64,000 nt of DNA. Origin: Paenibacillus sp. BJ-4. GTDB lineage: Bacteria; Bacillota; Bacilli; Paenibacillales; Paenibacillaceae. The notes under the pieces are model-generated. The model searched no databases and was not told the DNA's origin. It was given only the letters and a program-made list of their open reading frames with translations. The stretch is from the NCBI RefSeq assembly GCF_020404765.1, contig NZ_JAIVEM010000190.1, forward strand, positions 1 through 64,000. Direction: 5' to 3'. The position numbers and the translations under genes are program-made. Position 1 is the first letter of the stretch. The number at the start of each line of letters is the position of its first letter. Positions 33,827-42,712 of this stretch are shown here, piece after piece.

Positions 33827-35470
33827 TTATTCTCCCAGAGTATATCCCAATTGTTGCATAAAACGACCAAAGGCCTGCTGACCGGACGGATTCCGTTTAT
33901 ATACTCCTGCATGCTCCAGAATTTCGCTAAATTTCAGTCCAACTTCATTTTGCACGGTACGGACAGCCGTCTCCTTGTCAGTCAAGCGACCAAATCGGGT
34001 TTTTAGCTGATAGATCCAGTCTGCATGCTTGAACAGCGGATGTTCTTCCTCCTGCATGGCAGCAGCCAGCTCATCGTTCCCGCACAAAATATCTGCAATT
34101 CCATCCAGTTCTGCCTTAAGCCGCCCCGGTAATATGGCAAGTCCCATAACTTCGATCAGACCGATATTTTCCTTTTTGATGTGATGCATCTCGCGGTGAG
34201 GATGAAAAATACCTTCCGGGTATTCATCACTTGTTCGGTTGTTGCGCAGCACCAGATCCATCTGGAACCTTCCTTCGGAATCCCGGCGCACGATCGGCGT
34301 TACTGTGTTATGTGGAATCGTTTCCCCAGCCTGCTCTGTATGAGAGAAGACGTCGGCCGCAGGATCGTTGTAAGCTTTCCAGGCTTCAAAAGCAGCATTT
34401 CCTGCCTCCAACAGCGCCCCGGCATCCGTTGACGTAAGGCGGATCACCGACATGGGCCAATTCACGATGCCTGCCGTAACCTGCGGAAAGGCTTTATTAT
34501 GGTAATCCCCGTCCACACCTGCTTTTTCAATCGGGAATGTATGGCGCCCGCCTTGAAAATGATCATGGGTCAGGATCGATCCACCGACAATCGGCAGATC
34601 CGCATTGGAGCCGATAAAATAGTGCGGAAACGCTTTCGTAAAGGCCAGCAACCGCCGTAGCGTGTCCTTCGTCAGCTTCATCGGCACATGATCATGATGG
34701 AACACGATGCAATGCTCGTTGTAATACACATAAGGAGAATATTGAAAAAACCACGGCTCCCCATTTAATTCCAACGGAATGATGCGCAAATTTTGACGTG
34801 ACGGATGATTTACCCTTCCTGCATATCCTACGTTTTCACGGCATAACTGACATTTGGGATACACAGGCGGTGGAAGCAGCTTCGCCATCGCAATTTCTTT
34901 TGGACTTTTTTCCGGCTTGGACAAGTTAATCGTAATTTCCATATCCCCGTAAGCTGTCGGTTGATTCCAATACACATTATTGGAAACTCGGTCCATTCGA
35001 ATGTAGTTCGAGTCGATAGATAGTTGATAAAAAGCATCTGTCGCCGCCTCTATGCCACGTTCAGCCTCCGTTTGATGAAAGTCACGAACGACCTCAGAAG
35101 GTCTCGCCATCAGCAAGCCCATAATTTTGGAGTCCAGCAAATCACGATACGTATCTGTGTTTTCAGGGATAAGTCCAGTGGCAACGCCATAATCAATCAA
35201 TACATTGAGCACAGGCTGGAGAACTTCAGGGGCAGTAATGCCCCCTGCCTCCCCACCGGAATAAGGCTCCGAGAAACCGAATTGCTCCAGCAGCAAATTA
35301 CGGCTGTAATCTATATCTTGCTGACTGATCAAGCCCCGATTTTGTGCGAATGCAACCAATTGTTCCACCGCATATAAAGCGGCTTGCTGCGCCGTTTCAT
35401 CGATGTCATCAGCCAGGTGCCGGTTATGTTCCTCATCTTGGCTCTTAGCTGCGAATTGACTTTCACTCAT
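33827..35470 (-). CDS. galT: UDP-glucose--hexose-1-phosphate uridylyltransferase (class II)
   Basis: Leloir pathway enzyme exchanging galactose-1-phosphate with UDP-glucose. The 547-residue length is that of the longer Firmicutes class II GalT, not the 350-residue class I. Visible motifs are YNEHCIVFHHDHVPMKLTKD and the active-site region GGSILTHDHFQGGRHTFPIE. Last gene of galK-galE-galT, starting 17 bp after galE. Confidence 0.95.
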   Translation of the reverse strand: MSESQFAAKSQDEEHNRHLADDIDETAQQAALYAVEQLVAFAQNRGLISQQDIDYSRNLLLEQFGFSEPYSGGEAGGITAPEVLQPVLNVLIDYGVATGLIPENTDTYRDLLDSKIMGLLMARPSEVVRDFHQTEAERGIEAATDAFYQLSIDSNYIRMDRVSNNVYWNQPTAYGDMEITINLSKPEKSPKEIAMAKLLPPPVYPKCQLCRENVGYAGRVNHPSRQNLRIIPLELNGEPWFFQYSPYVYYNEHCIVFHHDHVPMKLTKDTLRRLLAFTKAFPHYFIGSNADLPIVGGSILTHDHFQGGRHTFPIEKAGVDGDYHNKAFPQVTAGIVNWPMSVIRLTSTDAGALLEAGNAAFEAWKAYNDPAADVFSHTEQAGETIPHNTVTPIVRRDSEGRFQMDLVLRNNRTSDEYPEGIFHPHREMHHIKKENIGLIEVMGLAILPGRLKAELDGIADILCGNDELAAAMQEEEHPLFKHADWIYQLKTRFGRLTDKETAVRTVQNEVGLKFSEILEHAGVYKRNPSGQQAFGRFMQQLGYTLGE

Positions 35471-35487
35471 ATGTCATCGTCTCCTGT

Positions 35488-36477
35488 CTATTCGTCGCCG
35501 TAGCCCTGAGGATGCGACTGATGCCAGCTCCATGCTCCGCTAATAATGTCCTCCAGCCTGGTCCGTGTCGGACTCCAGCCAAGCACGGAACGAGCCTTGT
35601 CAGAAGATGCAACCAATACCGCAGGATCACCTGCACGGCGTGGTTCCGTAACAACCGGAATGTCAAGCCCAGTCACCTTGCGTGCCGTCCCAATAACTTC
35701 CTTCACTGAGAAGCCCTGTCCATTGCCCAGATTGAACACATTGCTCTCATTGCCTTCGCGCAAGTAGTTCACTGCACGGACATGAGCATCTGCCAGATCG
35801 CTTACGTGAATGTAATCACGGACACACGTTCCGTCCGGTGTCGCATAATCCTCACCAAACACGGCAATGTGTGAACGCTGTTTCAGGGCTGTTTGCAGTA
35901 CCAATGGGATTAGATGGCTTTCCGGGCGATGGTCTTCACCAATCTTGCCGCTCTCATGTGCGCCAGCCGCATTAAAATACCGCAAGGACACATATTTAAT
36001 GCCCAATACTTTATCAAACCACGACATCATGCGCTCCATCATGAGCTTCGTTTCACCATACACGTTTGTTGGCTCTGTACGATCGCCTTCTTCAATCGGC
36101 ACCTTTTCCGGTTCGCCATAGGTAGCCGCAGTAGATGAAAACACGATTCGACGCACGCCGGCATCCTTCATAGCCTCCAGCAAGCTCAACGTGCCAAACA
36201 CGTTGTTGTCATAATATTTACCAGGATTTTGCATGCTTTCCCCAACCAGCGAGTTGGCTGCAAAATGGATAACCGCGTCAATACTATTTTCGGAGAACAA
36301 TTTGGACAGCAGCTCTTTATCTCTCAAATCCCCTTCATACAACTTGCCTCCAAGCAGCGCTGCCTTGTGTCCGGTCTGCAAATTGTCCAGCACAACTACT
36401 TCTTCCCCTCGATCCAACAGCTCTGCTACTGTATGTGAACCAATATATCCCGCTCCACCTGTGACCAAAATTGCCAT
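35488..36477 (-). CDS. galE: UDP-glucose 4-epimerase
   Basis: Interconverts UDP-galactose and UDP-glucose with bound NAD. The 329-residue short-chain dehydrogenase has the Rossmann motif VTGGAGYIGSHTVAELL, the catalytic Ser/Thr region IVFSSTAATYGEP and the YGETK catalytic Tyr-Lys pair. It starts one base after the galK stop (TAA, then CATG), so translation is coupled. Confidence 0.96.
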   Translation of the reverse strand: MAILVTGGAGYIGSHTVAELLDRGEEVVVLDNLQTGHKAALLGGKLYEGDLRDKELLSKLFSENSIDAVIHFAANSLVGESMQNPGKYYDNNVFGTLSLLEAMKDAGVRRIVFSSTAATYGEPEKVPIEEGDRTEPTNVYGETKLMMERMMSWFDKVLGIKYVSLRYFNAAGAHESGKIGEDHRPESHLIPLVLQTALKQRSHIAVFGEDYATPDGTCVRDYIHVSDLADAHVRAVNYLREGNESNVFNLGNGQGFSVKEVIGTARKVTGLDIPVVTEPRRAGDPAVLVASSDKARSVLGWSPTRTRLEDIISGAWSWHQSHPQGYGDE

Positions 36478-36478
36478 G

Positions 36479-37657
36479 TTATTCGTCCTCCTTCAGTTCT
36501 TTAACTCCGTCTCCCGCTTTACATACATAAAAACTGGCTTCCAGCCCTGTCCGGGTCTGATAAGCTTCGCCAACTTCCTTCACAAAACGTTCTACATCAT
36601 CTTCATGAACCAGTGAAACCGTACAACCTCCAAAGCCAGCTCCCGTCATACGCGCACCCAGCGTGCCGGAAATTCGTCGTGCTTCCTCGACCATGACATC
36701 CAGCTCCGTACAGCTGACCTCATACAAATCGCGCAATGAATCATGCGAAGCGTTCATCAACTGCCCAAAAGCTGCGAGATCATTGGCCGCAAGCGCATCG
36801 ACAGAGGCCAGCACACGAGCATTTTCCGCTACCACATGCTGTGCCCGGCGACGCACCGTTTCATCCGCTATGTGATGCTGCAGCTCGCCAAAACGGGCCT
36901 CATCCAGCTGAGCGAGGTATTCCAGTGCTGGCTCCTGCTGCTGCAAAATGGACAGCGCTTCGGCACATTGGCTGCGGCGCTCGTTATAGGCTGAGTCCAC
37001 CAGCCCGCGGCGCTTGTTCGTGTTGCCGATCACGAGCTTATAGGCCCCCGTACGGAATGGCACCTTACGGTACTCCAGCGTATCGCACATCAGCAGAATG
37101 GCATGATCAGCCGCTCCGTTCGCGACAGCGAACTGGTCCATAATACCGCAGTTGACACCAACGTAATTGTTTTCTGCCCGCTGCGACAACAAAGCGATTT
37201 CGACCGTATTTGTCTCCTGTTTTTCGATCGTGAGGAACGCGTATCCCGTTACCACCTCAATGGAGGCAGAGGAGGATAATCCAGCACCGTTCGGTATTTC
37301 TCCATGATAGAGCAGGTCGTATCCACTAGACGGATAAACTTCCTTTTCAGCCAGCTCCACCAGCACACCGACCGGATAGTCCACCCACTCATCGGTTTTA
37401 CTCTTACCTATTTCTCCGCGTGGAATAGATACTTCATATGAAAGATTTGTCGAAGCAAAATGAATTTCATCATCATTACGCGCACGAAGGATCAGTGTCG
37501 TTCCGAATTCCAGCGCAGCCGGGAGTACGTAGCCACCGTTATAATCGATATGCTCTCCAATCAGATTGACCCGCCCGGGTGCGTGAAATATCCGCAGTTC
37601 ATGACTGCTTTCACCATATTTTTCAATAAAATGTTTCTTTAATTCAGCAGCGTTCAT
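36479..37657 (-). CDS. galK: Galactokinase
   Basis: GHMP kinase that phosphorylates galactose at C1. From ATG 37657 (MNAAELKKHFIEKYG) the protein has 392 residues, the normal size. It shows the galactokinase signature (FHAPGRVNLIGEHIDYNGGY), the ATP loop IPNGAGLSSSASIEVV, the catalytic Asp region GVNCGIMDQFAVANG and the C-terminal motif GARMTGAGFGGCTVSL. GAGGTGG precedes this ATG; the open frame extends to 37819 without another good site. First gene of the gal operon. Confidence 0.96.
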   Translation of the reverse strand: MNAAELKKHFIEKYGESSHELRIFHAPGRVNLIGEHIDYNGGYVLPAALEFGTTLILRARNDDEIHFASTNLSYEVSIPRGEIGKSKTDEWVDYPVGVLVELAEKEVYPSSGYDLLYHGEIPNGAGLSSSASIEVVTGYAFLTIEKQETNTVEIALLSQRAENNYVGVNCGIMDQFAVANGAADHAILLMCDTLEYRKVPFRTGAYKLVIGNTNKRRGLVDSAYNERRSQCAEALSILQQQEPALEYLAQLDEARFGELQHHIADETVRRRAQHVVAENARVLASVDALAANDLAAFGQLMNASHDSLRDLYEVSCTELDVMVEEARRISGTLGARMTGAGFGGCTVSLVHEDDVERFVKEVGEAYQTRTGLEASFYVCKAGDGVKELKEDE

Positions 37658-37748
37658 ATCCGCATCCACCTCATTCACGTTAGTAAAGGTACCCTGACTT
37701 CCCTGTACAATCTTAATCAGGTTGACATCTCTTATGAATTCAGTATAA

Positions 37749-37824
37749 ATGAAAGCGCCACACAATGTAATGCATCCATGTGTTGAAGATATGGATAAAT
37801 GTGACTTGGACATGTACAATGTAA
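37749..37824. promoter_or_regulatory. galK-araC divergent control region
   Basis: The 218-bp region between galK and the AraC gene carries two direct copies of ACAATGTAA (37762-37770 and 37816-37824), possible half-sites for the AraC regulator. ATGAAAGCGCCACAC (37749-37763) resembles a cre site with two mismatches. Both assignments are tentative. Confidence 0.3.
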
Positions 37825-37875
37825 GTATACCGCATTCGCTAAACTATTCACAAATGCAGGAAGGATGACCCTATT

Positions 37876-38742
37876 TTGCAAGCGCATTCATATAGTTATG
37901 CTGTCGCCTCCAATCCGGTGTTTTATGAAAATAGCCCGCTGCATGTACTCTTTGCCGGGGAGAGCCAAACCAAATCCGGTCATGCCGTAGGGCCGAAGCT
38001 CTACGATTACTATCTGCTTCATTTCGTAGAATCGGGGAAAGGTATTTTCCGAACGGAACAGCACACATACCAGCTTGAAAAAAACGATTTTTTTCTCATC
38101 CATCCTGGTCAGCTTGTGAGCTATACCTCGGATGAAGAGGAACCATGGCGTTATCGTTGGTCTGCCTTTACCGGATACCTCACCGAGCAGGTGGTGCAGG
38201 AAGCAGGACTGCGCGTTCATCAGCCTGTCTTCCATGCCTCCGATCACAATCCCATTCCCGGTTATCTGGAGCAAATGCAATTGGCCTTCTACAGCAGAAA
38301 ATCCAGCTCTCATCTTTCAGCACTGGGCTATTTGTATCTGATCATGGGAGAAGCAGGTAATCATCTAAGTGACTGGTCTGATCCGTCAGGGGCGGATTCG
38401 CAAATTCGACGTACAGTCAAGCAGATGGTTCAGTACATGTCCACCCAGTATGCACACCCCGTTTCCATTGAACAAATGTCTGAGGGACTTGGGTATAATC
38501 GTGCGTACTTGTCACGGATATTCAAGAAGGAGACGGGCGTCTCCCCCGTTACCTATTTGCTCAAGCTGCGAATCGACAAATCACGTCAGCTGCTGCGTGA
38601 GCGTCCCGAGCTGTCCGTGGAGCAGGTAGCCGCCTCGGTTGGATTAACCGATGCTTTATATTTTTCACGTCAATTCAAGCGCTTCTGCGGTCAGTCACCA
38701 ACCGAGTATCGAAACAAGGTTAAGCAATATCCACAGTCGTAA
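37876..38742 (+). CDS. AraC-family transcriptional regulator with a cupin sensor domain
   Basis: The 288-residue regulator has an N-terminal AraC-type cupin (about 20-150; VESGKGIFRTEQHTYQLEKN, then FFLIHPGQLVSYTS) and a C-terminal double HTH (about 185-282; EQMSEGLGYNRAYLSRIFKK and VEQVAASVGLTDALYFSRQF). The start is TTG 37876, behind AGGAAGG. It is divergent from galK with 218 bp between. By analogy with AraC activators next to sugar operons it is likely the activator of galKET. The ligand, perhaps galactose or an alpha-galactoside, is inferred. Confidence 0.85.
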   Translation: MQAHSYSYAVASNPVFYENSPLHVLFAGESQTKSGHAVGPKLYDYYLLHFVESGKGIFRTEQHTYQLEKNDFFLIHPGQLVSYTSDEEEPWRYRWSAFTGYLTEQVVQEAGLRVHQPVFHASDHNPIPGYLEQMQLAFYSRKSSSHLSALGYLYLIMGEAGNHLSDWSDPSGADSQIRRTVKQMVQYMSTQYAHPVSIEQMSEGLGYNRAYLSRIFKKETGVSPVTYLLKLRIDKSRQLLRERPELSVEQVAASVGLTDALYFSRQFKRFCGQSPTEYRNKVKQYPQS

Positions 38743-38850
38743 AGTAGGCTTTAGCAGGTTGCATTGACCTGCTGCTTCTGACGGACGATTGAGCTTCTTT
38801 TACAGAGAAGACAGGACAGGCAGTGGTTTCCCTAACTCCCTACCATAATA

Positions 38851-38885
38851 AACAGCCCGCATCCTCCAAGCGGTTGCGGGCTGTT
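38851..38885. terminator. Bidirectional terminator between araC-type gene and yghZ
   Basis: Perfect 11-bp arms AACAGCCCGCA and TGCGGGCTGTT lie between two convergent genes. T-rich sequence flanks the stem only weakly. Confidence 0.7.
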
Positions 38886-38946
38886 AAGTATATATCGTAT
38901 AAGAGAATGTGAAATTAGGTCGTTGACTCCAGAATACCTTTTGCCT

Positions 38947-39966
38947 TTAGGCTGTGCCGCCATCCTGAGTGTTCCCGGTATGCAGAATGGAATCAATCCG
39001 ATCCAGTTCCTCCTGTGAAAAGTCCAGATTGGACAAGGCGGCGACATTTTCTTCAATTTGGCTGGCACGGCTGGCCCCAATCAGGACGGAGGTCAGGCGT
39101 CCACCACGCAGAGCCCAGGCCAACGAGAACTGAGCCAAACTTTGTCCGCGTGCAGCTGCCATTTGGTTGAGCGCACGTACCTTGCGAAGTGTTTCAGGCG
39201 TCACATGGTTCTCATTCAAGAAGACAGACGTACTCGCCGCACGTGAATCCTCGGGAATTCCGTTCAAATATTTATTGGTTAGCAATCCCTGAGCCAGTGG
39301 GCAAAAGGCAATGCTGCCTATCCCGTTTTCGTCCAGCACATCCTGTAATCCGTTTTCAATCCAGCGATCGAGCAGAGAATATTTGGGCTGATGAATCAAA
39401 AGCGGTGTTCCCAGCTTTTTCAATATACGGGCCGCTTCTGCCGTTTGCTCCGCGCTGTAATTAGACACACCCACGTACAGCGCTTTGCCGGAACGTACGA
39501 TATGATCCAGCGCCTGCATCGTTTCTTCCAACGGTGTATCAGGATCAAAGCGGTGAGAGTAAAAGATGTCGACATAGTCCAGCCCCATCCGCTTCAGGCT
39601 CTGATCCAGACTGGAAATCAGATACTTGCGTGAGCCCCAATCCCCATAAGGTCCCGGCCACATATAGTAGCCTGCTTTGGTCGAAATGACCATCTCATCA
39701 CGATAGGGTTTCAGATCACTAGCTAACACTTGTCCGAAAAATTCCTCTGCTGATCCCGCAGGAGGGCCGTAGTTATTGGCCAGGTCAAAATGCGTAATTC
39801 CCAAATCAAAGGATCGGGTAATCATACTGCGACCATTCTCCGCATTGTTAATCCCGCCAAAATTATGCCACAAGCCCAACGAAATGGCGGGCAGTTTAAG
39901 ACCTGATCTCCCTGTGCGGTTATATTTCATGATTTCATAACGATTGTCGTCAGCCAAATAAACCAT
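38947..39966 (-). CDS. yghZ: Aldo/keto reductase, L-glyceraldehyde 3-phosphate reductase type
   Basis: The 339-residue NADPH-dependent reductase is close to Escherichia coli YghZ over its whole length: the extended N-terminus MVYLADDNRYEIMKYNRTG, LPAISLGLWHNFGG, FDLANNYGPPAGSAEE, STKAGYYMWPGPYGDWGSRK and SVLIGASRASQIEENV. The AKR tetrad residues Asp, Tyr, Lys and His are in FDLANNY, STKAGY and FYSHRFD. YghZ detoxifies L-glyceraldehyde 3-phosphate and can reduce methylglyoxal. ATG 39966 was kept because AGGCAGGGA precedes it. Monocistronic. Confidence 0.93.
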   Translation of the reverse strand: MVYLADDNRYEIMKYNRTGRSGLKLPAISLGLWHNFGGINNAENGRSMITRSFDLGITHFDLANNYGPPAGSAEEFFGQVLASDLKPYRDEMVISTKAGYYMWPGPYGDWGSRKYLISSLDQSLKRMGLDYVDIFYSHRFDPDTPLEETMQALDHIVRSGKALYVGVSNYSAEQTAEAARILKKLGTPLLIHQPKYSLLDRWIENGLQDVLDENGIGSIAFCPLAQGLLTNKYLNGIPEDSRAASTSVFLNENHVTPETLRKVRALNQMAAARGQSLAQFSLAWALRGGRLTSVLIGASRASQIEENVAALSNLDFSQEELDRIDSILHTGNTQDGGTA

Positions 39967-40065
39967 GCTATCCCTGCCTCTCTCGAAACATTCTTATGTC
40001 CAGTACGGTCATGTCCGGTACAACCATACTATAGCGCTTTTATCCGACCGTTGACAAGAAAACGA

Positions 40066-40809
40066 TTACAACCCTAATTGTTCAGCGAGTTGTCCCATAA
40101 CCTTTCCAATCGGCTCAGTGATAAGGAGATCCGCCTTGTGATCATACGAGGTGGGGTCGGTATTGAGCAGAACCGTATGTTTACCGTGGAAATAAGTAAT
40201 CAGACCTGCCGCAGGATGCACGGTCAACGACGTTCCTCCAATTAACAGCAGATCGGCCTGCGAAATGGCCTGGACGGAGCGGATGAGGGTATCCTGATTC
40301 AGCTCCTCCTCATATAAAACAACATCCGGTTTGATAATTCCCCCGTCTACCGGACATTTGGGTACGATCTCAGAGCTGCTCATTATTTCATACAGACTGT
40401 AAAAGCGCCCGCACTTCATGCAATGATTGCGATGCACCGAGCCGTGAAGTTCCAGTACATTTACACTGCCCGCGGCCTGATGCAATCCATCAATATTTTG
40501 TGTTACAACCGCTTTAAGTCGGCCTTGGTGTTCTAATGACGCAAGGAAACGATGACAGCCATTCGGCTCCGCATCGGGATGCAACATTTTGCTGCGATAG
40601 AAGTCGAAGAACACTTCAGGATGCTTTACAAAAAAAGAACGGCTAAGCATAACCTCCGGGGAATAAGGCAGCTTTTCCTCACTCTGATATAAGCCAGCCG
40701 CTGAACGAAAATCCGGAATACCGCTTTCCGTCGATGTCCCTGCTCCGCCAAAGAAAACAATATTTTGCGCGTCCTGTATCCATTCAGCCAACATTTTTAC
40801 TTTGTCCAT
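40066..40809 (-). CDS. cobB: NAD-dependent protein deacylase (sirtuin)
   Basis: The 247-residue Sir2 enzyme removes acetyl or other acyl groups from lysines using NAD. Motifs: VFFGGAGTSTESGIPDFRS, TQNIDGLHQAAGS, catalytic His in LELHGSVHRNH, and IKPDVVLYEEEL. The zinc module has the first pair CMKC, but the second pair is CPVDGG with only one Cys, so the usual fourth ligand is Asp. The start at ATG 40809 has GGAGGTG upstream. It overlaps the HAD gene by 13 bp and ends an operon with that gene and an alpha/beta hydrolase. Confidence 0.93.
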   Translation of the reverse strand: MDKVKMLAEWIQDAQNIVFFGGAGTSTESGIPDFRSAAGLYQSEEKLPYSPEVMLSRSFFVKHPEVFFDFYRSKMLHPDAEPNGCHRFLASLEHQGRLKAVVTQNIDGLHQAAGSVNVLELHGSVHRNHCMKCGRFYSLYEIMSSSEIVPKCPVDGGIIKPDVVLYEEELNQDTLIRSVQAISQADLLLIGGTSLTVHPAAGLITYFHGKHTVLLNTDPTSYDHKADLLITEPIGKVMGQLAEQLGL

Positions 40810-41576
40810 GTTTTACGCACCTCCAGTTCTTCATACGCGCGGATAACCATATCCGCATCCAGCAAATGAGCCGAACGTTCCGGCTCCGGCGCAAATCCAA
40901 TGGCCAACCGTACCCCGGCACGCTTACCCATCTGCATATCCCCGTTGCTGTCTCCGATGACAACCACATCTGATGGTGACAGTCCCAGTAAAGCACAGGC
41001 TTTTTCAGCCATTTCCGGGTCAGGCTTGCCGTATGTAACCCTATCGTGTCCAATGACCTCGTCAAAACAGGATGTTAGCCCCATCCATTCCAAATGCTCC
41101 TGTGCGGCCTCTGTACTGTCAGAGGTCACAACTGCCAGCTTTATTCCGGCGCAGCGGCTTTGCTCCAGCAACATCCGCAACCCCGGAAACACTTTTGCTG
41201 CCCGGTGTCTTCGAATATCAGCCATCGCTGTTTTATTAAAATCGCGGACAAGCCGCACGGCTTCATTCCATGGCACACCGGCAGTATACAGCTGCCAGGC
41301 GAGCACGCCCGTACTTTCATCCACCGTTCCCATAGCCAGCGGACCGGAAGGATCATAACCGATCACGCACCCCTCCTGGTCATGAAGGGTACCTAGAACC
41401 CTACCCTTTTCCACTGTAAAACTGGTACCTGCCAAGGCAAGGTGCTGCTCCATCATATCCAGTATAGAACGAGCCCAAGGACCCCACAACTGAATAAAAT
41501 CCAGCAACGTACCATCCTTATCCAATAAAATGCCACGGCACGGATACCGTTTTCCCTGCACGATCAGCTCAGACAT
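40797..41576 (-). CDS. HAD-superfamily hydrolase (phosphoglycolate phosphatase-like)
   Basis: The 259-residue phosphatase has HAD motif I GILLDKDGTLLDF (Lys in place of the more usual Phe before DGT), motif II LAVVTSDSTEAAQEHLEW, motif III Lys in RVTYGKPDPEMAEK and motif IV VVIGDSNGDMQMGK. An alpha-helical C1 cap lies between motifs I and II. The substrate is not predictable; phosphoglycolate or another small phosphate ester is typical. ATG 41576 follows AAAGGAGG. It is sandwiched between the hydrolase (14-bp gap) and the sirtuin (13-bp overlap). Confidence 0.88.
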   Translation of the reverse strand: MSELIVQGKRYPCRGILLDKDGTLLDFIQLWGPWARSILDMMEQHLALAGTSFTVEKGRVLGTLHDQEGCVIGYDPSGPLAMGTVDESTGVLAWQLYTAGVPWNEAVRLVRDFNKTAMADIRRHRAAKVFPGLRMLLEQSRCAGIKLAVVTSDSTEAAQEHLEWMGLTSCFDEVIGHDRVTYGKPDPEMAEKACALLGLSPSDVVVIGDSNGDMQMGKRAGVRLAIGFAPEPERSAHLLDADMVIRAYEELEVRKTWTK

Positions 41577-41590
41577 GCAGTATGCCTCCT

Positions 41591-42397
41591 TTACTGGTTT
41601 TTAGGAGCCCCATCCACACTCTCTTTCATCCAGTCCTGTAAAGCCGATACTGTCTGATTCCATTGCTCCACGGCACTAATTGTAGCTGCGTTATCCCCTT
41701 TTTGAGCTCCGTAGCTGCCGAACTGGGCATGATTGCCCCCCTCCACTGTAAAATATAATGTATTGGCTGGTAAATAGGCTCTGCCACTCTGAACCTGATC
41801 CATATTGATCACTCCGTCATCACTTCCCAGAAGAGAAATAACGAGCAAATTCTTATCCTTTAAATTCCCTTTGCTATCCGGGTAGGAAGCGAGGAAAAAT
41901 ACACCCTTGATCTGGTCGGCATGTGCGGCAGCATAGCGGGCTGCCATCACACCACCCAACGAATGGCCTCCAATGACAAATGCTTCTTTCGGATAAGCCT
42001 TGAGCACTTCACCCGCCAAATCTGGGGAAGCCAGTGGCAGATTCAACGGCATTTTTGCAATGATCACATGATGGCCCTTTTCCGCCAGACGCCGTGCCAA
42101 AGGTGCGTAACTTTCGGGCTTCACCAGCGCTCCCGGGTACAAAATGACTCCGGCGCCACTTCTTTTGGCGGGCTCAAATCCAATCCAGTGCTCTTGTTCA
42201 TTTACCTTCACAGCATCAGCTGCTTCTGCTAATGCAGCTACCGCCGTCTCATCAGGCTGATAAGGTGTAAACACCTTCCATGCTCCCCAACCTGCGATCA
42301 GCACAATGACAATCAGGATGCCCAGGAGGATCTTCCATATTTTCCGAGGACCGCGTGTCCCATATGAACTGTATGAGCTTCTTGTTCTTCTTCTCAT
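41591..42397 (-). CDS. Membrane-anchored alpha/beta hydrolase
   Basis: From ATG 42397 (MRRRTRSSYSS; AAGGAAC site upstream) the protein has 268 residues. A basic N-terminus is followed by one membrane segment (ILLGILIVIVLIAGWGAW), so the catalytic part probably faces outward. The fold shows a nucleophile elbow VIGGHSLGGVMAARY, LLGSDDGVIN for the acid residue and the catalytic His in VEGGNHAQFGSYG. This is the pattern of bacterial alpha/beta hydrolases of the DUF-type esterase/lipase group. The substrate is unknown. First gene of the hydrolase-HAD-sirtuin operon. Confidence 0.85.
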   Translation of the reverse strand: MRRRTRSSYSSYGTRGPRKIWKILLGILIVIVLIAGWGAWKVFTPYQPDETAVAALAEAADAVKVNEQEHWIGFEPAKRSGAGVILYPGALVKPESYAPLARRLAEKGHHVIIAKMPLNLPLASPDLAGEVLKAYPKEAFVIGGHSLGGVMAARYAAAHADQIKGVFFLASYPDSKGNLKDKNLLVISLLGSDDGVINMDQVQSGRAYLPANTLYFTVEGGNHAQFGSYGAQKGDNAATISAVEQWNQTVSALQDWMKESVDGAPKNQ

Positions 42398-42712
42398 TTT
42401 AAATGTTCCTTTCACCTTGCCTGCCTCATGTTTCGTCATTTGAATATAAAAAGTGCAGCTGTATTCAACAGCGTAACTATAGCCTTGTTAGGGTAACATC
42501 GTTGTACATACAGGGTCAAATCAGCAAACATTTCCAAGTATTAGCCTATCTTTATCCGCTGTTCAAGCTTTCGCCACACAATAAGGACATGATAGCGCTT
42601 ACCATTGTGAATTAAATCACAATGGTAAGGTCCAGAGTATCGTACCTTGTTCCTTGTAAAGAATTATTTTTTAAATAGTTTACACGGCTGAATGCCGTTC
42701 GGAGGGAAACAC
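42398..42712. other. Divergent intergenic region with a 13-bp perfect inverted repeat
   Basis: The gap between the hydrolase and the acyltransferase is about 315 bp. At 42598-42629 CTTACCATTGTGA and TCACAATGGTAAG form perfect arms around ATTAAA. No T run follows, so an operator or an RNA stem is as likely as a terminator. No small gene was recognised. Confidence 0.6.
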
